Shown one piece after another: positions 10,842 through 18,035 of a DNA stretch of 33,914 nucleotides (its first letter is position 1; every line of letters starts with the position of its first letter). Source of the DNA: Lentisphaerota bacterium (lineage in GTDB: Bacteria; Verrucomicrobiota; Lentisphaeria; Victivallales; UBA1829). Below the pieces are notes generated by a model. It saw only the letters and a program-made list of their open reading frames with translations, ran no database searches and was not told the origin of the DNA. The stretch is taken from positions 1 to 33,914 of the forward strand of contig SUWI01000025.1 of the NCBI GenBank assembly GCA_015061565.1. Reading direction: 5' to 3'. A program made the position numbers and the translations under genes.

Positions 10842-10966
10842 TTTCTTATCATCTCCTGTATTTTTGGTTGGATTTTTGCTTGCAATATTAAGATATCATG
10901 CTAATATTACATTTCAAATAGTAAAAACGATGTATTTTTTGCAATTTTGAAACAGGAGAAACCGGC
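10842..10966. promoter_or_regulatory. Divergent intergenic region with candidate operator AATATTA-N11-TAATATT
   Basis: Perfect inverted repeat at 10884-10890 and 10902-10908 between divergent AraC and NagB-like genes. Confidence 0.5.
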
Positions 10967-11791
10967 ATGGGAAAGATCAAGATCATCAGCCGTCCGGATC
11001 CTGGCCGGCTGCCCGAGTTCCGGCTGCCGCTGCATGTCCGTTCCGCCGGTGCGAACGAAAGCATGCACGACTGGGGCGAATATTATCCGGCGGCGGATAA
11101 ACCGTTCGTGCAGATTTTCTGGACCGAAGAGGGCGCCGGCGAGATCACGCTCGGCTCCCGGAAGATCATCGTGCGTGCCGGCGATTTCTTTTACCATCTG
11201 CCGGGCGATGTGCACCGTCACCGCACGGTCGGCAAGGTCTGGAATTACCGCTGGTTCACAATGGACGGACCGCTGGCGGAGCCGTTCATGCGGGCCTACG
11301 GTTTCGAACAGGAAGCGCAGTATGCGGGGATCTGTCCGGTGACGCTTTTCCTGGAACTGGAAAACCTGCTGAAATCGCATACTCCCTATGCGCAGCGTCA
11401 TGCCCTCTCGGTGGCGACCGAGATCCTGGCGCTGGCGGGCCGTCCCGAACCCAGTCCCCAGGCTGATCCCGTGCAGTATTTTTTCCGGAAGGCGGAAGAG
11501 CGGCTTGCCGATCCGGATTTCACGGCAGAATCCATTGCTTCCGAGCTCGGAATCCACCGGACTACCTTCACCCGGCAGTTCAAGGCTGCGACCGACGGCA
11601 TGACGCCCCGCCGCTGGCTGATGGAGATCCGTTATGAAAAAGCCGTCCGCCTCCTGACCGAAACCAATCTGCAGCTCAAAGAGATCGCCCAGGAATGCGG
11701 TCTGTCCAATGCCGCTTATCTCTGCCGGGTGATCCGGCAGCGGACCGGCAAGACCCCGGAAAAATTCCGGCTGACCGCAGTGCGTGCCTGA
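10967..11791 (+). CDS. AraC family transcriptional regulator, divergent
   Basis: AraC cupin-like N-terminus and C-terminal HTH (LKEIAQECGLSNAAYLCRVIRQRTGKTPEKFR); CAGGAGA ribosome-binding site. Confidence 0.93.
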   Translation: MGKIKIISRPDPGRLPEFRLPLHVRSAGANESMHDWGEYYPAADKPFVQIFWTEEGAGEITLGSRKIIVRAGDFFYHLPGDVHRHRTVGKVWNYRWFTMDGPLAEPFMRAYGFEQEAQYAGICPVTLFLELENLLKSHTPYAQRHALSVATEILALAGRPEPSPQADPVQYFFRKAEERLADPDFTAESIASELGIHRTTFTRQFKAATDGMTPRRWLMEIRYEKAVRLLTETNLQLKEIAQECGLSNAAYLCRVIRQRTGKTPEKFRLTAVRA

Positions 11792-11815
11792 CTCGAATGC
11801 CCAGTCATCCGGAAA

Positions 11816-11908
11816 TCATTTCATCCAAAAATACCAGAGCAGGAATTCAACTGCCGCCGTAACGACAATGCATGCTGCAAGGAAGATGGTGTGCATTTTG
11901 CTTTTCAT
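11816..11908 (-). CDS. Candidate 30-aa single-TM microprotein
   Basis: Minus translation MKSKMHTIFLAACIVVTAAVEFLLWYFWMK*, directly downstream of the FMN-binding gene; purine-rich upstream sequence. Confidence 0.35.
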   Translation of the reverse strand: MKSKMHTIFLAACIVVTAAVEFLLWYFWMK

Positions 11909-11964
11909 ATTTTCTTTTTTCTTTTTTCTTCCTGCTCTCTTCTGCCTGCGGCAACGGATTCAAC

Positions 11965-12456
11965 TTATTTCTGCATCCGCAGGATCGTGTCCACTTCCGA
12001 TCTGACGGCATTGCTGGAATACGTGGCGCGGGTGACCGCATCGACTTTCAGCTTTGCCGCTTCGGACGGTTTTTTCCCGTTCCATCGCTTCAGAAAACCG
12101 GCATTGCGGAGCCGATCCAGAAAACGGGGCGTCTCATTGTTTTCACCGATGACCACGCCCAGGATCTTATTGTCCGGGGAGACCACCACGGCCGTGTTCA
12201 CCACGCCGTTATAGCCCTCTACCCGTTCGCGCTTGCCGGCGGGCGGGAGCAGCAGATAGCCGATCACCTGATTTTTGGCATCGAGCAGCTGCACTTTCCG
12301 CGCTGTCATTGCTCCGTATGCTGCCGCATTCGGCAGGATCGCCTGAATGTCATCGGTATACTGCCGGCATTCCGCCGGCGCCGGTTCTGCCGCTTTCAGT
12401 GATTCCGAAAAGCAGATTGCCGCAACGGCCAGACCCAGCATGAATAATTTCTTCAT
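11965..12456 (-). CDS. FMN-binding domain protein, secreted (cassette B)
   Basis: Signal peptide; GYNGVVNTAVVVSPDNKILGVVIGENNETPRFLDRL and terminal DAVTRATYSSNAV, matching the ApbE motif Dxx[ST]gAT with R for G. Confidence 0.8.
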   Translation of the reverse strand: MKKLFMLGLAVAAICFSESLKAAEPAPAECRQYTDDIQAILPNAAAYGAMTARKVQLLDAKNQVIGYLLLPPAGKRERVEGYNGVVNTAVVVSPDNKILGVVIGENNETPRFLDRLRNAGFLKRWNGKKPSEAAKLKVDAVTRATYSSNAVRSEVDTILRMQK

Positions 12457-12465
12457 CCGGTTTCC

Positions 12466-12930
12466 TCACTTGTTTTTGAAGCGTTTATCTTCGGTTTCGA
12501 GGATGTTGCCGATCCTGAAACCGTTTTTGATTCCCAGCAGACTGAAACAATAGACTTTATTGCGTTTCTCGCTTTTTACATAAATGTCAACATTGTTCTC
12601 CCTGTTAATTCGCTTTCTGGCGGCCCCGACCACGACGGCGGGGCAGAAATCCGGCTGTTTGAAAAGCCCTTTGGCAAAGCGGCCGACAAATGTGGCTCTC
12701 CGCATGTTGGCCATTTCCTTGTAAATTCCTGCCATATTGTTTTTTTCGATCAGGCCGAGGATATGGCTGATATATTTTTGTTCCGCTGCTCCGACCTCAA
12801 TTTCATCATCGGCCGTGAATTTTTCCAGCGGATCACGGGATGCATGGACGAACAATGCCGCCGCTGCGGCAAGCACGACCGCCAGAATCCCCAGCTGGAT
12901 TTTGAATCTTTTCGTCATGCCGGTGATCAT
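12466..12930 (-). CDS. Small TM-anchored protein, paralog of 14535-14996 (cassette B)
   Basis: N-terminal TM; C-terminal [41 protein letters not shown] shared with 14535-14996; 4-nt overlap with the upstream pseudopilin. Confidence 0.8.
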   Translation of the reverse strand: MITGMTKRFKIQLGILAVVLAAAAALFVHASRDPLEKFTADDEIEVGAAEQKYISHILGLIEKNNMAGIYKEMANMRRATFVGRFAKGLFKQPDFCPAVVVGAARKRINRENNVDIYVKSEKRNKVYCFSLLGIKNGFRIGNILETEDKRFKNK

Positions 12931-13748
12931 TGTGCCCCCTTTGCCTGGTATTCGGGCGACATTTCCCCGGTTATGCTGTCACCCTGCTGATACGCATACC
13001 TGATGTCTTCCAAAGACAACACATACGGATCCGCATAATTACTGAAATATCCCACATTGCGGTTGATCAGACTGACCGGCCTTACGGATCCGGCATGTCC
13101 ATCGACATAGGCGATATTGGCCAGTCCCGAATGGCGGAAGTGGGTATGTCCGAATGAAGAATGTTCCGGATAAATAAACCCTTTGATATTGTAGGCTGAA
13201 TTGCCGGAATCCACTTCGGCGGTATCCTCGAACAGGACTTTTGTTCCGGGATTCAGCACCTGGCCCACTTTGATCCATGAAAGATTGCGGAAACGTTCAT
13301 TGAATCCAAGGCCTCCGCCTTTGCAGGGAAAGGTTTCGTCCGTTTTGGCTCCTGCGGGGACGCTGTTCACCCTTTCGATCACGTCATTGGCGATTACCGG
13401 ACAGACTTTCAGCCTGATATTGTTGTTGAAGTATCCGGCAATGCAGCCTTGCTCGCGGATATCCCGCGGCAGCATTGCATTGCTCATCACATTGGAAAGT
13501 CCCAGCACGCCTCCGCCGCAGCATCTGCCGTCGCCGCCTGTGGCGGTTCCCGGATACCAGTCATTGTTGTCGGCGGTATATTGAAACAATGCTTTCGATA
13601 TCTGCGTCAACTGGCTGACGCAGGAAATCTGCATCGCTTTCTGCCGGGCCGTGTTCAATGCCGGCATCAGCATTCCTGCCAGAATTGCAATGATGGCTAT
13701 AACGACCAGCAATTCGATCAATGAGAACCTTAAAAACCTTTGTTCCAT
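12927..13748 (-). CDS. H-X9-DG pseudopilin-like protein (cassette B)
   Basis: [49 protein letters not shown] extends to 13811, but the Met at 13748 fits a short prepilin leader. Confidence 0.88.
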   Translation of the reverse strand: MEQRFLRFSLIELLVVIAIIAILAGMLMPALNTARQKAMQISCVSQLTQISKALFQYTADNNDWYPGTATGGDGRCCGGGVLGLSNVMSNAMLPRDIREQGCIAGYFNNNIRLKVCPVIANDVIERVNSVPAGAKTDETFPCKGGGLGFNERFRNLSWIKVGQVLNPGTKVLFEDTAEVDSGNSAYNIKGFIYPEHSSFGHTHFRHSGLANIAYVDGHAGSVRPVSLINRNVGYFSNYADPYVLSLEDIRYAYQQGDSITGEMSPEYQAKGAQ

Positions 13749-13817
13749 TTTCTGTAAATCCGATTTCGTTTTGCGTCTTTTGCCCTTTTCAGAAAAACCT
13801 TGCAACAGCAAAGTTCC

Positions 13818-14525
13818 TTATGGTTTCCTGGATGATGAACCCAGCTCGGCGATTTGATATTTCCCGTTGGAATTTTTCATCAGCACGAAGGCATAGGACA
13901 TTTTCCGCGTTTCGCTGTAAACATGAACCATCAGATTGTCTTTGTGCGAACTTTTGACCAGGCGGTTACACCCAAGCGGTTTCAAACTGCCGATATCCGG
14001 TTTCTGCTTGAGAACCTCCAGGATCCGGTCCATTTCTGTCTGGTCCCGGACATAGAGGTATGATGCAACGGTTTTCAAATCATTTTTCGCAGCAGCCTCG
14101 ACGAAATGATTGACGATCTCCATAGCCGTCTCGGTGGTTTTTTTCCCGTTCCATCGCTTCAGAAAGCCGGCATTGCGGAGCCGATCCAGAAAACGGGGCG
14201 TCTCATTGTTCTCACCGAGGACCACGCCCAGGATCTTATTGTCCGGGGAGACCACCACGGCCGCATTCACCACGCCGTTATAGCCCTCCACCCGTTCTCG
14301 TTTTCCGGCCGGCGGGAGCAGCAGATAACCGATCACCTGATTTTTGGCATCGAGCAGCTGCACTTTCCGCGCCGTCATCGAGCCGTAAGCGGCCGCATTC
14401 GGCAGAATCGCCTGAATGTCGTCGGTATACTGCCGGCATTCCGACGGCGCCGGTTCCGCCGCCGTCAGGAAGCCGCAGAACCAGACGCTTGTTGCGGTCA
14501 ACGCGGCTGTCAAGATTTTTCTTAT
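13818..14525 (-). CDS. Chimeric FMN_bind-like N-terminus joined to an NTF2-like-type C-terminus (cassette A)
   Basis: Near-identical to 11965-12456 through FLKRWNGKK, then unrelated to it. ORF track starts at TTG 14513; the expected start at 14523-14525 is ATA. Confidence 0.65.
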   Translation of the reverse strand: MRKILTAALTATSVWFCGFLTAAEPAPSECRQYTDDIQAILPNAAAYGSMTARKVQLLDAKNQVIGYLLLPPAGKRERVEGYNGVVNAAVVVSPDNKILGVVLGENNETPRFLDRLRNAGFLKRWNGKKTTETAMEIVNHFVEAAAKNDLKTVASYLYVRDQTEMDRILEVLKQKPDIGSLKPLGCNRLVKSSHKDNLMVHVYSETRKMSYAFVLMKNSNGKYQIAELGSSSRKP

Positions 14526-14534
14526 GCGTTTTCC

Positions 14535-14996
14535 TCACTTGTTTTTGAAGCGATTGTCTTCAGATTCAAGAATATTGCGGATTTTGAAGCCGTCCTTGAC
14601 GCCCAGCAGACTGAAGCAATAGACTTTTTTGCGTTTTTCGCTTTTTACCTGGATGTCAATATTGTTCCGGTCGCGGGAAATGCGTTTTCTGGTCGCTCCG
14701 ACGACTTTTGCCGGGCAGAAATCCTGCTCTTTGAAAAGTCCTTGCATGAAAAGATCAGAAAATACTGCCGCGTCCATGTTGATGACTTCCTTGTAGAGTC
14801 CGCGCATATCGTTTTTTTCGATCAGGACGAGAACATGATCCATATATTTTTGTTCCGCAGGTCCGGTCTGAACCACGTCCGCGGCCTTGAATTCCGCTAG
14901 CGGATCGCGTGTAACGTGGATGAACAATGCTGTCGCAGCAACCGCCAGCAGGACCAGGACCGCCAACAAAATCTTGGTTTTCCGAGTCATTGCCAT
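14535..14996 (-). CDS. Small TM-anchored protein (cassette A)
   Basis: Paralog of 12466-12930, ending [30 protein letters not shown]. Confidence 0.8.
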   Translation of the reverse strand: MAMTRKTKILLAVLVLLAVAATALFIHVTRDPLAEFKAADVVQTGPAEQKYMDHVLVLIEKNDMRGLYKEVINMDAAVFSDLFMQGLFKEQDFCPAKVVGATRKRISRDRNNIDIQVKSEKRKKVYCFSLLGVKDGFKIRNILESEDNRFKNK

Positions 14997-14998
14997 GA

Positions 14999-15814
14999 TT
15001 ATTGCGCTCCCATGGCCTGATATTCAGGCGAGAACAAAGAAGCTTTGGCCGTCCCCATATAATATTTCAAGTCGGCAAGCGTCAGCACATACGGATCATA
15101 ATACGGACTGAAATAGCCTATGTCACGATCGGCCAGACTGGTCGGTCTGACGGTGCCGACATGGCCATCGACATAAGCAACATTGGCATTCCCCGCATGG
15201 CGGAAATGAGTCCTTCCAAACGAAGTCCGTTCATAGTAGATATACCCTCTGATGATATACGAAGTATCCCCGGAATAAGCCACGGCGCAATCCTCAAACA
15301 AGACCTTGCTGCCGGGAGTCATGACCTCGCCGTTCTTAATGGACGGGAGGTTGCCGAAATCGGCATTGTAGCCGAGTCCGCCCCCTTTGCAGGGAAAATT
15401 CCGGTCCGTTTTCGCGCCGACGGCTGCGGTGTTGACCCGTTCAATCACGTCATTGGCAATCACCGGACAGACTTTCAGCCGGACGTTGTTGTTGAAGTAA
15501 TCGGCCAGACAGCCGGGTTCGCGGATATCACGCGGCTGACCGGCGCCGCCCATTACGTTGGATTTGCCCAGCACGCCGCCGCCGCAGCAGCGTCCGTCGC
15601 CGCCCGTGGCCGCTCCCGGATACCAGTCTTTGTAATCCACGGTGTACTGAATCACCGCTTTGGATATCTGGGTCAGCTGATTGACGCAGGAAATCTGCAT
15701 TGCCTTCTGTCGTGCCACATTCAGCGCCGGCATCAGCATTCCGGCCAAAATCGCAATGATCGCTATAACGACCAGCAGTTCTATAAGTGTAAATAATTTA
15801 AACCTCTGTTTCAT
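14999..15814 (-). CDS. H-X9-DG pseudopilin-like protein (cassette A)
   Basis: [37 protein letters not shown]. Met at 15814 preferred over 15865 for a short leader. Confidence 0.88.
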   Translation of the reverse strand: MKQRFKLFTLIELLVVIAIIAILAGMLMPALNVARQKAMQISCVNQLTQISKAVIQYTVDYKDWYPGAATGGDGRCCGGGVLGKSNVMGGAGQPRDIREPGCLADYFNNNVRLKVCPVIANDVIERVNTAAVGAKTDRNFPCKGGGLGYNADFGNLPSIKNGEVMTPGSKVLFEDCAVAYSGDTSYIIRGYIYYERTSFGRTHFRHAGNANVAYVDGHVGTVRPTSLADRDIGYFSPYYDPYVLTLADLKYYMGTAKASLFSPEYQAMGAQ

Positions 15815-15928
15815 ATTCTTCAACCCTGAATTCCTTTCTTTCACCCTGTTCCTTGCCTGGCGCAAACCGGATCACCCCGAATGATCCGGAAAGATCCGGT
15901 TCAATGCGCACCGTCTGGGTCTTTCCGA

Positions 15929-16609
15929 TTACTTCTTGATCGGTTCGGCTTTGGGAGCTGCCGCCGGAGCTTTCTTGTTGTCGCAGCAGTCCATCATGCC
16001 GCCTTTGGCTCCGTGTTCGCATCCGCCCATCTTGCCTTTGGCTCCATGGTCGCATCCGCCCATCTTGCCGCCTTTGGCACCGTGGTCGCAACCGCCCATT
16101 TTGCCGCCTTTGGCACCGTGGTCACAGCCGCCCATCTTGCCGCCTTTGGCACCGTGTTCGCAGCCGCCCATCTTGCCGCCTTTGCCGCCGTGGCTGCATC
16201 CACCCATCTTGGCAACTTTCGCACTGCCGTCCTTGTTGACCAGAATGATGATCGTCACATCATCAACCTGGATCTTGATCGGTTTAGCCATAGGCTTCAT
16301 ACCCATTCTGCCATGCATCATGCCGCCTTTGCCGCCGTGTTCACAGCCGCCCATCTTGCCTTTGGCGCCGTGGCTGCATCCACCCATCTTGCCTTTGGCG
16401 CCGTGGCTGCATCCACCCATCTTGCCTTTGGCGCCGTGGCTGCAACCGCCTTTCATACCGGCTTTGGCAGGGGCGCTTTTCATCGCCATCGGTTTGACTG
16501 CAGCCTCATCATCTTTTTTCGAATCTGCAACGGTGGCTCCGCAAGCAATCAGTCCGATAGTGGCGACAGCTGCGGTGGTGAGGATGATCATTTTCTTCTG
16601 GAATTTCAT
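15929..16609 (-). CDS. Lipoprotein with Cys-His-Gly repeats, putative metal binding
   Basis: AAGGAG ribosome-binding site before ATG 16609; MKFQKKMIILTTAAVATIGLIACGAT lipobox; ten GGC[SED]HG units. Confidence 0.85.
   Translation of the reverse strand: MKFQKKMIILTTAAVATIGLIACGATVADSKKDDEAAVKPMAMKSAPAKAGMKGGCSHGAKGKMGGCSHGAKGKMGGCSHGAKGKMGGCEHGGKGGMMHGRMGMKPMAKPIKIQVDDVTIIILVNKDGSAKVAKMGGCSHGGKGGKMGGCEHGAKGGKMGGCDHGAKGGKMGGCDHGAKGGKMGGCDHGAKGKMGGCEHGAKGGMMDCCDNKKAPAAAPKAEPIKK
16012..16465 (-). repeat. In-frame 33/36-bp tandem repeat array encoding GGCxHG(A/G)KG(G)KM, in two blocks (4 and 6 units)
   Basis: Repeated catcttgccgcctttggcaccgtggtcgcaaccgcc-type units, interrupted by the MKPMAKPIKIQVDDVTIIILVNKDGSAKVAKM linker. 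Confidence 0.9.
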
Positions 16610-16809
16610 TTTTTTTCTCCTTGGGTCTGGTTTGTGACTGATTATAAATTTCAGGCCGGAAGCAAAACCTTTTTTGCACGTCAGCATGATATACCCTTTC
16701 TGTTAATGCTTTGAGCGTCTTATCGACGACCTGAAACTGGGCTTATGCTCCCCAAGAGCGGAAAATAAAAAAACTTCCGGCGCACCCGGATAGTTGAAAT
16801 GAATTTCGG

Positions 16810-17022
16810 TTATTGCGCTCCTCCTTCTTTTTCTTCCATGTCAACAATGAAACGGTGACTGCGGCTGCATTGGATCGTGACTTCTTTCTGGCCGCGCTTC
16901 AGGATCTTGGTGTTCACTTCCAGATGTCCCGAACCGTTGTGGCTCAAAAGATTTTCAAAAGACGCCAGCAATTTCGCCTTGGCCTTTTCTTTGTCATCTT
17001 CATGCTGCAATGTCGTATTCAT
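16810..17022 (-). CDS. Conserved 70-aa protein, copy 1
   Basis: MNTTLQHEDDKEKAKAKLLASFENLLSHNGSGHLEVNTKILKRGQKEVTIQCSRSHRFIVDMEEKEGGAQ; near-identical second copy at 25120-25341. Confidence 0.85.
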   Translation of the reverse strand: MNTTLQHEDDKEKAKAKLLASFENLLSHNGSGHLEVNTKILKRGQKEVTIQCSRSHRFIVDMEEKEGGAQ

Positions 17023-17117
17023 TTTTTCATTCGTTTTTTTAGAAATTAGTTTTATCTAATTTAAAATTCTCAAAAAAAGAAAACCCGTTTCCGAACTCGC
17101 GGATTTCCTTGTCCGGT

Positions 17118-17146
17118 AATGTATACCACGTAAAATGAAATGTCAA
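17118..17146 (-). promoter_or_regulatory. Sigma70-like promoter TTGACA-N17-TACATT
   Basis: Minus strand: TTGACA (17146-17141), 17-nt spacer, TACATT (17123-17118); upstream of the 70-aa gene. Confidence 0.7.
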
Positions 17147-17304
17147 GTTAGTTTTAGCAAATTTTTTTGAAATTTTTTTCGGCAGGTATGGCGTCAGACC
17201 GTTTCCCCTCGTAACAGCGGGTCGCGCATGTGGGCGCGCGATCTCCGTATTCTCTGTCTTCTCCGTCTTCTCCGTATCAGTTCGCGGAAATCCGTGCCCG
17301 CCGC

Positions 17305-18035
17305 TTATTTGGCGGCGGTGGATTTGATCAGGATCTCTTTTTGCCAGCGTTTGCCGGCTGCATCCAGATAGAGCAGATAGAAACAGCCCTTTTCATCCAG
17401 CACGGCGGTCACCTTGATCTTCGGGAAAGCGAAAACCGCTTTCGGATCGCCGGTCGTGCGCGGACGTCCTTCTTCCGGATCGACTCCGGACTGTTCTTTC
17501 AGGGTGGAGAGCGCGATCCGGGAGATCCGGCCCTTGCGGCTCATGACCGCGCCGAAGAAGTGTTCCGGATCGTCCGGCTGGGGCACCAGCAGGCCGAAGG
17601 AATTTTCGCCGAATTCCTGATGCCAGCTGCTGCGGAAGGCCATCGCGCGGCGCTGCAGACGGCTTTCCGGAGCGGCGATCACCGTGTTGCCGGCGATCAG
17701 CAGATCGGCCGTGGTGAATCCCTCCGGCAGCGGTGTGCTTTCGATGGGCCGGAGATGGGGATCTGATTTCCGGAACAGGTCCACGGTCTTATCTCCCGAT
17801 ACGGCAAACTGTGAGCCGTCACGCGAAAAGGCCAGCACCGGCGAATGATTGGATGTCACCCATTCAAAACCTGTCTGACTGCCGTCTTTGAGCAGAGATG
17901 AAAAAACCTTGACCCGGTTGCTTTTTTCGGATTCGCGCGCAAAGACGGCATGGATCCAGCCGTCCGGATCGATATAAACTCTCCGGACGTCGGGCAGCGG
18001 CAGGACCTGTTTCTCCCGGCCGTTCCGGGAACTCA
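17305..18035 (-). pseudogene. 5'-truncated copy of the lipoprotein gene at 25618-27039
   Basis: Frame is open and homologous from RNGREKQVLPLP to the C-terminus, with no N-terminal half or signal peptide; the ORF track calls only 17305-17859 from a GTG. Confidence 0.75.

Larger units (their letters stand above)
16688..18035. repeat. Direct repeat copy 1, about 1.35 kb (partner 24995-26343)
   Basis: Same order of lipoprotein 3' end, leader, promoter and 70-aa gene; leader near-identical by eye; ends at the CobN-like stop codon. Confidence 0.85.

Noticed and set aside
16012-16465. CRISPR-like array
   Set aside because: Units are contiguous and protein-coding with no unique spacers.
15881-16714. 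277-aa and 233-aa plus-strand repeat ORFs over the Cys-His array
   Set aside because: Repetitive antisense reading of the minus-strand repeats; the minus frame has the ribosome-binding site, lipobox and ordered Cys/His pattern.
16690-16790. c-di-GMP (GEMM) or cobalamin riboswitch in the shared leader
   Set aside because: The GACGCTCAAAGC string loosely recalls GEMM, but the second helix and spacing are missing before the ATG; no B12-box-like sequence found.
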